Shown here piece after piece: positions 26,097 to 35,555 of a DNA stretch of 64,000 bases. The notes under the pieces were generated by a model, which saw nothing but the letters and a program-made list of their open reading frames with translations, was not told the DNA's origin and made no database searches. Origin of the DNA: Paracoxiella cheracis (GTDB lineage: Bacteria; Pseudomonadota; Gammaproteobacteria; Coxiellales; Coxiellaceae); the NCBI RefSeq assembly GCF_049348705.1, contig NZ_CP186485.1, positions 1,922,001 through 1,986,000 of the forward strand. The letters are read 5' to 3'. A program made the translations under genes and the position numbers. Each line of letters begins with the position of its first letter. The stretch's first letter is position 1.

Positions 26097-27214
26097 GGCT
26101 TTGTTGCCTAACCTCACGGCTTTGTCTGTGTCGCAAAATTTAGGCGCAACGATAACTCGCCGGCATTCCTAGCCGTGTCATTTTATTTAACACACCACAA
26201 CCGATCATTGATTCGATTTTTTGCCGTACAAAATCTCGAGCATGTAACGTACTACCCAATATTCTTTTGTAGCGTTGAATCGCCAACTCTGAATAATTCC
26301 GATAACCGTATTGTCTTATTCGTTGCCAAGCCATTCGGCCCAATGCTTTTAGTTGCTTAACATTACCATTACGTTGTGTATGATTATTTTTATCATAAAC
26401 AGCATCACTATCAGGCGGCATTATTATAGCGGCTCCTTTAAAGTAATTTGATAATATTTCATAAACAGGATTCTTATCGTAGGCACCATCGGCGCTGACA
26501 TGGCCCACTTTGCAAGTAAGTTGCTTTGATAACGTTGCAACGCTTTGGCAATCCGCCGTAAAGCGATCCGTTAAATCATTACCATGAATAATATGTTTAT
26601 TATCAACGGCTATATGCAATTTACGCCAACTCCGTTTGGCTGATAATGTATATGTTTCCTGATGCCATTCACCTCTGCCAAACCGTTTTAACCCAGTGGA
26701 GTCAAGGGCGATAGCCACAACGCTTTTATCTGCCGATTCCGTTTTCCTGTAACGAGGCGACTGAATAGTTAAAAGCGCTAACCGTTTTGACAAGCAACTG
26801 TAATCCGGTGATTTTATATTAAGGGCTTTCATCTTGAAAATTGAATTCATAAACCCTTGACATTGCCTCAACGCTAAACGAAAAACTTGCCGAATTTCAT
26901 GGCACGTAATGATCGCAAGATCCGTGAACTTTTGGGGTGCGCCTTTGCCATCATACACACGATCTTTTTCATACCACGAATGAATAATATCATCGGATAT
27001 CCAGATTTCAATATTGGCACGATTGCGTAATGCATTATTATATTCACGCCAATTGCTCACCTTGTATTTCTGCTTGGGAATCGTCCAGCCTTTTTTGTTT
27101 GGATATTTATTTGGCATATGAGCCGCCTTCTGCTTGAAAATCCTGGGGTGCTGAGTATAATATAGACAGCAAAAATTACATAGATTGTTCATGTTTTAGT
27201 TAGGCAACAAAGCC
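26097..27214 (-). mobile_element. IS903-type insertion sequence, copy B
   Basis: An 1118-base copy with the same 16-base ends. Its flanks (ACCATGATG and TAAGGCAAA) show no duplication. It ends ten bases before the acnA stop codon and cuts the control region of the phage-type repressor on the other side. Together with copy A, in the same orientation, it encloses a segment of about 1.9 kb. Confidence 0.92.
26140..27117 (-). CDS. IS5/IS903-type transposase, copy B
   Basis: The 325-residue transposase starts at the ATG (27117) of MPNKYPNKK. From there it is the same protein as copy A, with the DDE motifs ALDSTGLK and SADGAYDK. The leader between the inverted repeat and the start has its own variants (GAGCCGCC; a GAGTATAAT in place of GATTATAAT). 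Confidence 0.9.
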   Translation of the reverse strand: MPNKYPNKKGWTIPKQKYKVSNWREYNNALRNRANIEIWISDDIIHSWYEKDRVYDGKGAPQKFTDLAIITCHEIRQVFRLALRQCQGFMNSIFKMKALNIKSPDYSCLSKRLALLTIQSPRYRKTESADKSVVAIALDSTGLKRFGRGEWHQETYTLSAKRSWRKLHIAVDNKHIIHGNDLTDRFTADCQSVATLSKQLTCKVGHVSADGAYDKNPVYEILSNYFKGAAIIMPPDSDAVYDKNNHTQRNGNVKQLKALGRMAWQRIRQYGYRNYSELAIQRYKRILGSTLHARDFVRQKIESMIGCGVLNKMTRLGMPASYRCA

Positions 27215-27224
27215 TAAGGCAAAA

Positions 27225-29891
27225 TTAATTTAACATATTTCTCAAAACGTACTGCAAAATCCCACCATGACGGTAATATTCAAGCTCGTTTTCTGTGTCG
27301 ATGCGACAACGCAGTGTCACTTTGTCTTGTGAATTATCACTGCGATGAATAATCATTGTTACATCAGCGCCCGGCTTTAACGAATCATCCAAACCAATAA
27401 TGTCCATCGTTTCAGTACCGTCGAGTTTTAATGTTTTACGATTCATGCCGTCTTTAAATTCTAAAGGCAGCACACCCATGCCGATTAAATTAGAACGGTG
27501 AATGCGTTCAAAACTTTCGGCAACGGCAGCTTTAACACCCAACAATCGTGGACCTTTTGCTGCCCAATCACGTGAAGAACCGGTGCCATATTCTTTACCC
27601 GCGACAACAACCAAAGGAATATTGTCGGACTTATATTTCATCGCTGCATCGTAAATAGAAAGCTGTTCGCCATCGGGATAGTGTTTTGTAAATCCGCCTT
27701 CAACGCCCGGAACCATCTCATTGCGAATACGAATATTCGCAAAAGTGCCGCGCATCATGACCTCGTGATTACCGCGACGAGAACCGTACGAATTAAAATC
27801 TTTAATTTCGATACCATGAGAAGTTAAATACTCACCCGCTGGGCTATTGGGTTTAATGGCACCGGCTGGGGAAATATGATCTGTCGTAACACTATCGCCT
27901 AATAATGCCAACATGCGCGCACCGTTAATATTTTTAATAGGTTCTGGTTTAATGCCCATGTTTTCAAAAAAGGGTGGGTTTTGAATGTAAGTGGATGTTG
28001 ACTGCCATTCGTAAGTATTTCCTGCAGAAACATCGATCGCCTTCCATTTTTCATCGCCTTTAAAGACTTCGGCGTATTCTTTACGAAACATATCTTCATT
28101 AACTTGCGATACCGCTGCTTCGATTTCCGTGTGAGAAGGCCAAATATCTTTTAGAAAAACGGGCTCGCCTTGCGCATTTTCACCAAGCGGTTGCTTGCTT
28201 AAATCGATTCGCGTTGTGCCCGCAAGAGCAAATGCGACAACCAATGGTGGTGAGGCCAACCAATTCGCTTTCACTAAAGGATGGATGCGCCCCTCAAAAT
28301 TACGATTCCCAGATAAAACAGCGCAAGCAATAAGATCTTTCTCTGTTACTGTCTTTGCAACGGCTTCTGGCAATGGACCAGAATTACCAATACAGGTGGT
28401 GCAACCATAACCTGCTAAATAAAATCCGAGTTCATCGAGATATTTCATTAATCCCGTTTTGTCTAAATAATCTGTAACAACTTTAGATCCGGGTGCCAAT
28501 GATGTTTTTACCCACGGCTTGGTTTTCAACCCTTTTTCAACCGCTTTTTTCGCTAATAATCCAGCCGCCAACATGACGCTCGGATTGGATGTATTGGTAC
28601 AACTCGTAATTGCAGCAATAACAATATCGCCGTGATGTAAATCAAAATCACCGGAACTGCTAAAAGCCTCATCGAGTTCATCTGCACGTTCGGCTGCGGT
28701 AATAACATTTTCAGTAACAGAACGTAACTTTGATAATGGCACGCGGTCTTGCGGGCGCTTTGGTCCTGCCAAACTCGGTTCAACAGTTGATAAATCGAGT
28801 TTCAGTGTGTCGGTAAAAATAGGTTCTGGTCTATTTTCATCATGCCACATACCTTGTGCCTTAGTGTAGGCTTTTACAAGCTCGAGGGTCTTTTCGTCGC
28901 GACCGGATAATTTCATGTATTTGATGGTTTCTTCATCGATCGGGAATAATCCACACGTTGCACCGTATTCCGGAGCCATGTTTGCTATCGTCGCGCGATC
29001 TGCAACAGGCAAATCTTTAAGACCAGGACCATAATATTCTACAAATTTCCCAACAACACCTTTTTCACGCAGCATCTGCGTCACCGTTAATACTAAATCA
29101 GTAGCCGTAATGCCTTCGCGTAATTTTCCTTCGAGGCGAAAACCGATTACCTCAGGAATTAACATCGAAACCGGTTGGCCTAATAATGCAGCTTCTGCTT
29201 CGATGCCGCCGACACCCCAACCTAACACGCCCAAGCCATTAATCATGGTAGTGTGACTGTCCGTGCCGACTAATGTGTCGGGATACGCGACTATTTCGTT
29301 ATTTATTTCTCTAGACTGAACACCCTTGCCCAGGTATTCCAAATTGACTTGGTGGCAAATACCTGTGCCTGGTGGCACCACGCTAAAGTTATTTAAAGAT
29401 TTTTGTCCCCATTTTAAAAAAGTATAACGTTCAAGGTTGCGCTGCATTTCGATGCGAACATTATCGGTAAAGGCATTCTCTGTGCCGAATTCATCGACTT
29501 GCACGGAGTGGTCAATGATCAAATCAACTGGGCAGAGTGGATTAATTTTTTGTGGATCACCTTTTAATTTGAGCATAGCATCGCGCATAGCGGCTAAATC
29601 AACGACAGCGGGCACACCCGTAAAATCTTGCATCAGCACGCGTGCAGGTCGATAGGCAATTTCGCGCGTAGATTTTTTATTGTCGAGCCAAGTTGAGAAG
29701 GCCTCTATATCGTTTTTTGTGACTGACTGGCTGTCTTCATAGCGCAGTTGGTTTTCGAGTAACACCTTGAGTGAAAAAGGGAGTCGGCTAATATTCTTCA
29801 GACCTGCCTTTTCGGCGGCTGGTAAACTGTAGTAATGAACCGTCTGATTGTTGACGGTCAATTGGTCGCGCGATTTGAATGAATCTGACAT
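27225..29891 (-). CDS. acnA: aconitate hydratase A
   Basis: An 888-residue [4Fe-4S] enzyme that isomerises citrate and isocitrate in the TCA cycle. The cluster cysteines are in AAITSCTNTSNPS and GYGCTTCIGNSG, the substrate region TDSHTTMINGLGV is present, and the C-terminal swivel domain shows GAGKEYGTGSSRDWAAKGP-type sequence (VVAGKEYGTGSSRDW). The length is normal for the AcnA/IRP1 subfamily. GGAGAAATCT precedes the start. IS copy B sits immediately downstream of the stop codon, so transcription past acnA now runs into the IS. Confidence 0.97.
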   Translation of the reverse strand: MSDSFKSRDQLTVNNQTVHYYSLPAAEKAGLKNISRLPFSLKVLLENQLRYEDSQSVTKNDIEAFSTWLDNKKSTREIAYRPARVLMQDFTGVPAVVDLAAMRDAMLKLKGDPQKINPLCPVDLIIDHSVQVDEFGTENAFTDNVRIEMQRNLERYTFLKWGQKSLNNFSVVPPGTGICHQVNLEYLGKGVQSREINNEIVAYPDTLVGTDSHTTMINGLGVLGWGVGGIEAEAALLGQPVSMLIPEVIGFRLEGKLREGITATDLVLTVTQMLREKGVVGKFVEYYGPGLKDLPVADRATIANMAPEYGATCGLFPIDEETIKYMKLSGRDEKTLELVKAYTKAQGMWHDENRPEPIFTDTLKLDLSTVEPSLAGPKRPQDRVPLSKLRSVTENVITAAERADELDEAFSSSGDFDLHHGDIVIAAITSCTNTSNPSVMLAAGLLAKKAVEKGLKTKPWVKTSLAPGSKVVTDYLDKTGLMKYLDELGFYLAGYGCTTCIGNSGPLPEAVAKTVTEKDLIACAVLSGNRNFEGRIHPLVKANWLASPPLVVAFALAGTTRIDLSKQPLGENAQGEPVFLKDIWPSHTEIEAAVSQVNEDMFRKEYAEVFKGDEKWKAIDVSAGNTYEWQSTSTYIQNPPFFENMGIKPEPIKNINGARMLALLGDSVTTDHISPAGAIKPNSPAGEYLTSHGIEIKDFNSYGSRRGNHEVMMRGTFANIRIRNEMVPGVEGGFTKHYPDGEQLSIYDAAMKYKSDNIPLVVVAGKEYGTGSSRDWAAKGPRLLGVKAAVAESFERIHRSNLIGMGVLPLEFKDGMNRKTLKLDGTETMDIIGLDDSLKPGADVTMIIHRSDNSQDKVTLRCRIDTENELEYYRHGGILQYVLRNMLN

Positions 29892-29969
29892 AGATTTCTC
29901 CGTTCAAGTGTTAACTATTTAACGATGCTGAGAATACCATATCCTAATCCTGAATCCCTAATCTCGGGA

Positions 29970-29997
29970 CTTGAAATCTTGACATATGCCCCTATAT
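29970..29997 (+). promoter_or_regulatory. sigma-32-type heat-shock promoter for groESL
   Basis: CTTGAA (29970-29975) and CCCCTATAT (29989-29997) are separated by 13 bases, close to the sigma-32 consensus CTTGAAA-N13-15-CCCCATNT. It lies about 140 bases upstream of groES, in the gap divergent from acnA. This predicts induction of the chaperonin genes by heat shock. Confidence 0.75.
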
Positions 29998-30138
29998 GTC
30001 TAATCATTGGCGGTCATCATTGGGTTTTTGGCTGGTGAGCCTCTGCAAACCCTCATTGAATAGACCATTTTTAGATGCGCTAAATAAATACGGCGTGAAA
30101 ATCGATCGTCTTTAAATCTATAAGGAGAGGTTACGAGT

Positions 30139-30426
30139 ATGAATATACGTCCTTTACATGACCGAGTAGTCATTCGTCGTCTGGAAGAAGAGCGCACCTC
30201 TGCGGGTGGGATCGTTATTCCAGATACTGCAACTGAGAAGCCTTCCCGTGGCGAAGTTGTCGCGATTGGTGCTGGTAAAATGCTAGACAACGGTGAAGTC
30301 ATCCCATTGGCCGTTAAGGTTGGTGAGAAGATTCTATTCGGCAAATATGCCGGCACTGAAGTTAAAATTGCTGGTGAAGAATATGTTGTGATGCGCGAAG
30401 ATGACATCATGGGCGTCATTGAATAA
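30139..30426 (+). CDS. groES: co-chaperonin GroES
   Basis: A 95-residue protein of standard GroES length with MNIRPLHDRVVIRR at the start, the mobile-loop segment ERTSAGGIVIPDTA and the roof-forming DDIMGVIE end. It caps the GroEL cylinder as a heptamer. AAGGAGAGG precedes the start, and groEL follows after 30 bases in the same transcript. Confidence 0.98.
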   Translation: MNIRPLHDRVVIRRLEEERTSAGGIVIPDTATEKPSRGEVVAIGAGKMLDNGEVIPLAVKVGEKILFGKYAGTEVKIAGEEYVVMREDDIMGVIE

Positions 30427-30456
30427 TTAAAATGGATAACAAGAAGAGGTACTAAA

Positions 30457-32103
30457 ATGGCAGCAAAAGTTTTGAAGTTCTCGCAAGAGTCGTTACATGC
30501 CCTCAATCGAGGTGTCGATATCTTAGCGAATGCGGTTAAAGTGACGTTGGGTCCCAAAGGTCGCAACGTCGTATTGGATAAATCATTTGGTGCGCCAACC
30601 ATCACTAAGGATGGTGTGAGTGTCGCCAAAGAAATCGAGTTGGAAGACCGATTTGAAAATATGGGCGCGCAAATGGTTAAAGAAGTTGCCTCACGTACGT
30701 CGGATGACGCAGGTGATGGTACAACTACTGCGACTGTGCTGGCTCAAGCTATTTTGTATGAAGGCATTAAAGCAGTCACTGCTGGTATGAATCCTATGGA
30801 TCTTAAGCGCGGTATCGATAAAGCGGTTGCCGCTGCCGTTATTAAGTTAAAAGAGATTTCTAAACCTTGTGCCGATGACAAAGCTATTGCACAGGTGGGC
30901 ACGATTTCGGCCAACTCGGATGAAGCGATTGGTAATATTATCGCTGAAGCGATGGCTAAAGTGGGTAAAGAAGGTGTCATCACCGTTGAAGATGGTTCTG
31001 GCCTTGAGAATCAACTCGATGTGGTTGAAGGTATGCAGTTTGATCGCGGTTATCTGTCTCCTTACTTCATCAACAACCAACAAAACATGACTGCCGAACT
31101 TGAATCGCCTTATATATTGTTGGTCGACAAGAAAATTTCTAATATTCGTGAGTTAATTCCGTTGTTAGAAGGTGTTGCAAAATCTGGCAGACCTTTATTG
31201 GTGATTGCTGAAGATGTGGAAGGTGAAGCGTTAGCGACTCTTGTGGTCAATAACATTCGCGGTGTGGTTAAAGTTGCTGCTGTAAAGGCACCTGGTTTTG
31301 GTGATCGCAGAAAAGCGATGTTGCAAGATATTGCTATTTTAACGGGTGGAAAAGTTATTTCTGAAGAAGTGGGTTTATCGTTAGAACAAGCGACGATCGA
31401 TGACCTTGGTTCTGCGAAGCGCGTTGTTGTTACCAAAGAAGACACAACCATTATCGATGGTGCGGGTGATGCGGGTGACATCAAAAATCGCATCGGTCAA
31501 ATTCGCGCTGAAGTGGAAGCTAGCTCTTCGGATTACGATCGTGAAAAACTTCAAGAACGCTTGGCTAAGTTAGCTGGTGGTGTAGCGGTGATTAAAGTTG
31601 GTGCTGCTACTGAAGTTGAAATGAAAGAAAAGAAAGCACGTGTTGAAGATGCGCTTCATGCAACGCGCGCTGCCGTTGAAGAAGGCATCGTGCCTGGCGG
31701 TGGTGTTGCCTTGATTCGTGCCTTGAATGCGATTCGTGATCTTAAAGTTAGCAATGAAGATCAACGCGTTGGTGTTGAAATCACCATTCGTGCGATGGAG
31801 GCGCCTCTACGTCAGATCGTTTCGAATGCCGGTGAAGAGCCTGCTGTGGTGCTTTCTAACGTTAAAAGCCATAAAGATGTTAATTATGGTTACAATGCGG
31901 CTTCTGGTGAGTATGGTGACATGGTTGCCATGGGTATTCTTGATCCAACTAAGGTCACGCGTACGGCGTTGCAAAATGCAGCTTCAATCGCTGGCTTGAT
32001 GATTACAACGGAATGCATGGTGACGGAAGCACCTAAGAAAGAAGAGCCAATGCCTGCTGGTGATATGGGTGGCATGGGCGGAATGGGTGGCATGGGCATG
32101 TAA
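30457..32103 (+). CDS. groEL: chaperonin GroEL
   Basis: A 548-residue Hsp60 subunit with the ATP site LGPKGRNVVLDKSFGAPTI-type segment and DDAGDGTTTATVLAQ, and the flexible C-terminal GGMGGMGGMGM repeat. The double-ring complex folds newly made proteins in the cytoplasm. It is second in the groESL operon and is followed by a strong terminator. Confidence 0.98.
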   Translation: MAAKVLKFSQESLHALNRGVDILANAVKVTLGPKGRNVVLDKSFGAPTITKDGVSVAKEIELEDRFENMGAQMVKEVASRTSDDAGDGTTTATVLAQAILYEGIKAVTAGMNPMDLKRGIDKAVAAAVIKLKEISKPCADDKAIAQVGTISANSDEAIGNIIAEAMAKVGKEGVITVEDGSGLENQLDVVEGMQFDRGYLSPYFINNQQNMTAELESPYILLVDKKISNIRELIPLLEGVAKSGRPLLVIAEDVEGEALATLVVNNIRGVVKVAAVKAPGFGDRRKAMLQDIAILTGGKVISEEVGLSLEQATIDDLGSAKRVVVTKEDTTIIDGAGDAGDIKNRIGQIRAEVEASSSDYDREKLQERLAKLAGGVAVIKVGAATEVEMKEKKARVEDALHATRAAVEEGIVPGGGVALIRALNAIRDLKVSNEDQRVGVEITIRAMEAPLRQIVSNAGEEPAVVLSNVKSHKDVNYGYNAASGEYGDMVAMGILDPTKVTRTALQNAASIAGLMITTECMVTEAPKKEEPMPAGDMGGMGGMGGMGM

Positions 32104-32131
32104 AACGCCTTCTTTTTGCACACCTCATAAA

Positions 32132-32164
32132 AGAAAACCCCGCCTATAGCGGGGTTTTCTTTTT
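32132..32164 (+). terminator. rho-independent terminator after groEL
   Basis: AGAAAACCCCGC (32132-32143) pairs perfectly with GCGGGGTTTTCT (32149-32160) across a five-base loop, followed by a T run. It lies about 30 bases after the groEL stop and should end the groESL message. Confidence 0.9.
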
Positions 32165-32287
32165 CTAGCTAGACCATTTACAGGAGCCAGCATTGTTCAG
32201 GGGTCTTTGCTTCGCAATGATTAATGTCGGTTGATTCCGTAATTTCATCCTACGCCCGATCGCCCATTCTTGTCAATTGAAAAGATG

Positions 32288-32505
32288 GTGTCAGATTTGC
32301 ATTAACTTTTGCAACTTATTGTTTTCTATTATAATTTTTATCGAAATTTATGCAAATACGGTACATACTTGCTGAAAGATAGCGCCAAACTTGTACTAGT
32401 ACAAGTTTGTACGCCGTGTTCAAATGTGTGTGCCGTGTTTGCACTAACTCATCCAATTTTTTATAAAAAAACAGTTACATGTAAAAGTTAATGCAAATGT
32501 GACAC
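32288..32505. mobile_element. MITE-like element with 23-base terminal inverted repeats
   Basis: GTGTCAGATTTGCATTAACT plus three T (32288-32310) returns inverted at 32483-32505 with a single mismatch, enclosing 218 bases without a convincing gene. Inside are a perfect 24-base palindrome (32386-32409) and two similar GCCGTGTT words. It fills most of the gap between the groEL terminator and proS, and ends about 55 bases before the proS start. Size and structure suit a non-autonomous transposable element; a large regulatory hairpin is the alternative. A parent transposon is not in the window. Confidence 0.6.
32386..32409. repeat. perfect 24-base palindrome inside the MITE-like element
   Basis: CAAACTTGTACT (32386-32397) is followed directly by its exact reverse complement to 32409. 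It could be a protein-binding site or, in RNA, a tight hairpin with no loop. It lies near the middle of the 218-base inverted-repeat element. Confidence 0.75.
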
Positions 32506-32559
32506 ATCCCTTGAAAAATGATGCAATCAATCAAACGAATTTGATACACTTGCTCCACT

Positions 32560-34305
32560 ATGAAGATCTCAAAATTTTTATTAGCCACTGTAAAAGAAGT
32601 CCCATCAGATGCAACGCTGGCAAGTCATCGTCTGATGTTACGTTCTGGGATGTTGCGCAAACTTGCTAGCGGATTGTATAGTTGGTTGCCACTCGGGCTT
32701 CGTGTTTTACAAAAAATTGAAGCAATCGTTCGTGAGGAAATGAATCGCAGTGGTGCATTAGAATTATTAATGCCAGTGGTTCAACCCGCTGAACTTTGGC
32801 AAGAATCACAGCGATGGGAGTTTTATGGAACTGAGCTGTTAAGGTTTGTGGATCGCCATGAAAATCACTTTTGTTTAGGTCCCACACACGAAGAAGTGAT
32901 TACCGATATTGCGCGCCAAGAGTTGCGGAGCTATAAACAGCTTCCCATAAATTTATATCAGATTCAAACAAAATTCCGTGACGAAATTCGCCCGCGATTT
33001 GGTGTGATGCGATCGCGTGAATTTATTATGAAGGATGCCTATTCATTTGACCTCGATCAAGAAGGTATGAATGTAGCCTATCAAAAAATGTATGATGCCT
33101 ATGTACGAATTTTCACGCGCTTAGGTTTACGTTTTCGACCCGTGTTAGCGGATACTGGTGCCATTGGTGGTGATTACTCGCATGAATTTCAGGTGCTAGC
33201 AGATGTAGGTGAAGATGTCGTTGTGTATTGTGATGAGAGCGATTATGCCGCAAATATAGAAAAAGCAGAAGCGCAAACGCCTCAAGGAAAGCGTCCCAAA
33301 CCATCAGCACCCCTGAAAAAAATTGCGACGCCTGATGTGCGTACAATTCAAGACCTAAAAAACAGACATAGCGTGTCAGAAAAAGAGGGTGTAAAAACAT
33401 TAATTGTAAAAGGTGAGGAATCACCTTATGTGGCATTGATTTTACGAGGCGATCACGAATTAAACTTAATAAAAGTGGGAAATTTACCAGACGTTGCCTC
33501 GCCCGTTCAATTTGCAGAAGATAGCGAAATTAAAAAAGTCATTGGATGTGGCCCTGGTTCGTTGGGTCCAGTTAATTTAAACATTCCATGCATTGTTGAT
33601 CCTCAAGCGGCACATTTAGCAGATTTTGCATGTGGTGCTAACGAAGAGGGATTTCATTATATTAATGTAAACTGGGAACGTGATGTAAAGCTCGAAAAAA
33701 TTGCCGACATTCGTAATGTGGTGGAAGGTGATGTGAGTCCTGATGGAAAAGGACCCTTAAAATTTACACGAGGCATAGAAGTTGGGCAAGTGTTTCAATT
33801 GGGTGATAAATACAGCCGAAAAATGAATGCATCGGTACTAGATGAAACTGGAAAAAATGTTTTTTTACAAATGGGTTGTTATGGTATTGGTGTGTCACGC
33901 ATTGTCGCAGCAGCTATCGAACAAAATCACGATGACAATGGAATCATTTGGCCAGACTCAATGGCACCGTTTATGATCGCACTAGTACCGATGCAAATGC
34001 ACAAGTCGTATCGCGTACGCGAAGCCGCAGAGCAAATATATAAAGAGCTAACCGAAGCGGGTTATGATGTATTATTTGATGATCGAAAAGAGCGCCCGGG
34101 TGTGATGTTCGCGGATATGGATTTAATCGGCATTCCGCATCGTTTAGTTGTGGGTGAGCGTGGTTTGGATAAAGGTGTGATTGAATATAAATCCCGACGA
34201 ACCGGTGAAGTGATTGAAATTCCTCAGCAAGAGCTAATGGAGAAATTGGCTGCTCGAGGATTGATTCCTGCAACGCATCTCTCGTCAGTTAGTACGTCAG
34301 CATAG
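32560..34305 (+). CDS. proS: prolyl-tRNA synthetase
   Basis: A 581-residue class II synthetase of the bacterial type that keeps the editing insertion between motifs 2 and 3. Motif 1 region GLRVLQKIEAIVREEMNRSGALELLMP, motif 2 FRDEIRPRFGVMRSREFIMKD-type sequence and motif 3 GCYGIGVSRIVAAAIEQ are visible, and the anticodon-binding domain follows (DLIGIPHRLVVGE). It charges tRNA-Pro in the cytoplasm. It is monocistronic; the last bases overlap a possible convergent gene remnant. Confidence 0.97.
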   Translation: MKISKFLLATVKEVPSDATLASHRLMLRSGMLRKLASGLYSWLPLGLRVLQKIEAIVREEMNRSGALELLMPVVQPAELWQESQRWEFYGTELLRFVDRHENHFCLGPTHEEVITDIARQELRSYKQLPINLYQIQTKFRDEIRPRFGVMRSREFIMKDAYSFDLDQEGMNVAYQKMYDAYVRIFTRLGLRFRPVLADTGAIGGDYSHEFQVLADVGEDVVVYCDESDYAANIEKAEAQTPQGKRPKPSAPLKKIATPDVRTIQDLKNRHSVSEKEGVKTLIVKGEESPYVALILRGDHELNLIKVGNLPDVASPVQFAEDSEIKKVIGCGPGSLGPVNLNIPCIVDPQAAHLADFACGANEEGFHYINVNWERDVKLEKIADIRNVVEGDVSPDGKGPLKFTRGIEVGQVFQLGDKYSRKMNASVLDETGKNVFLQMGCYGIGVSRIVAAAIEQNHDDNGIIWPDSMAPFMIALVPMQMHKSYRVREAAEQIYKELTEAGYDVLFDDRKERPGVMFADMDLIGIPHRLVVGERGLDKGVIEYKSRRTGEVIEIPQQELMEKLAARGLIPATHLSSVSTSA

Positions 34306-34396
34306 GAGTTTCTGGATAGCTTTCTTGGTCGTTGTCAAGACTGATCCTCATTTTTTCCAATGCTGCCTCAACCTCTAATGGTAATCCTCCCGTAAA
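34289..34396 (-). pseudogene. possible 3' remnant of a convergent gene
   Basis: The reverse strand is open for 35 residues (FTGGLPLEVEAALEKMRISL ..., ending PMLTY), with protein-like composition, and stops inside the end of proS. It has no start and begins where the IS3 fragment begins, so it may be the tail of a gene cut by that element. It matches no family I know, and could be chance. Confidence 0.3.
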
Positions 34397-34441
34397 CTAA
34401 GTCCAGTCAAAAGTAGAGATTTCTGAGATAGTATCTTTACT

Positions 34442-34720
34442 ATGAAAAAATCGAGATTTAATGAGTCACAAATATTTAAAATTTTAAAAGATGCGGAAAA
34501 TGGCTTATCGGCGATTGAGGTGTGTCGTCAGTATGGTATTAGACAAGCAACTTTTTATAAGTGGAAAGCGAAATACAGCGGCATGGAACTATCGATGTTA
34601 AAACGGCTGCGTGAGCTTGAACGGGAAAACAAGCGATTAAAACGCATGTATGCAGACTCTAAGATGGGCACTGAGATTCTCAAGGAAGCCCTTGAAAAAA
34701 ACTTCGACAACGGCGAATAA
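34442..34720 (+). pseudogene. IS3-family OrfA, remnant without OrfB
   Basis: A 92-residue helix-turn-helix plus leucine-zipper protein: RFNESQIFKILKDAENGLSA, YGIRQATFYKWKAKYSG, and LKRLRELERENKRLKRMYAD. It is a complete OrfA of the IS3 (IS407-like) type. The integrase OrfB that should follow by frameshift is absent; the next sequence belongs to an IS481 remnant. It is therefore a dead fragment. Confidence 0.85.
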
Positions 34721-34736
34721 GAAAGCAGATGGTGCA

Positions 34737-34811
34737 ATGGGCTGTGGGCGAACACCCATCGATACGTTAATTGATGGCAAACAAATCTGGAAGGAAAAGT
34801 TTTTTGATTAA
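34737..34811 (+). pseudogene. IS481-type transposase C-terminal remnant and IS end
   Basis: The frame CGRTPIDTLIDGKQIWKEKF followed by a stop resembles the C-terminus of the IS481 transposase at 11.4 kb (YGKTPMQTFLDAKHLAQEK). About 35 bases later AACTGTCAGATTAAGT (to about 34857) resembles the right end of that IS (AACTGTCAGATCAAGT). It is a short remnant of a second, different IS481-type element. Confidence 0.65.
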
Positions 34812-34860
34812 GCTTTAACTGACAGTCACTTCGTCAAAACTAGAAACTGTCAGATTAAGT

Positions 34861-35064
34861 GTGAGCTACTACATGATCTTTCACACAGTAGTTCATCAGA
34901 CAAAGGCGGTTAACAAACTTAGACAAGATGGCATGGAGATACCAGATGAGGTGTTAGCTGGATTTTCACCCTACTGGCGCGATCTTCTGAATCATTTTGG
35001 CGTTTTTACGCCTAATGTGGGCAGAAATACTATTGAGATTGAGTATGAACTAGCCAATATTTGA
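34861..35064 (+). pseudogene. Tn3-family transposase C-terminal fragment
   Basis: About 67 residues match the extreme C-terminus of Tn3-type TnpA: the IFHTVVHQTKAVNKLRQDG segment, then VLAGFSPYWRDLLNHFG, where family members have an LSPYLTEHINRFG-type sequence. The rest of the transposase is missing, replaced by the IS481 remnant to the left. There is no real start codon. Confidence 0.75.
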
Positions 35065-35555
35065 GATTTGGTCCTTTTTAACCAGGATACCGGCCGCACC
35101 TCTATCAGAGATCATTCAGAATTTATACAGTAATATACCCTGGAGTTTTATTTTTTTTCAGAAAGGTTTAATAATTTTTTGTAAGTATGAGCCGATGCAC
35201 GGCATGGAGCATCGCGACACGCTTGTAGAGGCTCCTTTAAGTAGCCGCGCACCACCGATGCGCGCCATGGAGAGCGAAGCGAAGGCGCGTATTCCGCGGT
35301 AGGCTCGGATTTTTTGCCGAGCGTAAGCGACTGCAAAAAATCTTTACGAGCCGTCAAGTCATTTGAGAGCCCGTGCGTAGTCGAGCCGTGAGGTCGCGGA
35401 GCGCGGGCGACGAGGACGTCCGCGGCTATTTAAGTTGTCGCGTATTGCGAGTCGATTATTGACAGGGATGGCAATAATCTATCACGAGCATCGCGACACG
35501 CTTGTGTTGAGAGATGCTTTAAAAGACTTGACTTTATTTGTGTGTAAGGAACATT
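35065..35555. other. gene-free stretch with repeat copy 3 and an extra repeat end
   Basis: Apart from about 140 bases without recognisable content after the Tn3 fragment, this stretch consists of a 20-base piece of the repeat end (GAGCATCGCGACACGCTTGT at 35207-35226), about 30 unrelated bases, and repeat copy 3. The two identical ends, 279 bases apart, could reflect a partly deleted tandem copy. Confidence 0.65.
35256..35505 (-). repeat. dispersed ~250-bp repeat, copy 3 (reverse, diverged)
   Basis: Read on the reverse strand this is the same element as copies 1 and 2, with scattered substitutions (for example TATTCCGCGG against TATTCTGGGG in the reverse complement). Both ends and the internal ATTTTTTGC/GCAAAAAAT hairpin are kept. 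It ends 50 bases before the PagL-like gene start. Copies 1 and 3 both lie just upstream of genes, whereas copy 2 is inside one. Confidence 0.85.

Noticed and set aside
30000..30629. Long reverse-strand open frame over groES and the groEL start
   Set aside because: It is antisense to two certain genes and its composition reflects their codon pattern.
32386..32409. Perfect palindrome as an integron or phage attachment site
   Set aside because: No integrase is near and the palindrome lies within the MITE-like element, which explains it better.
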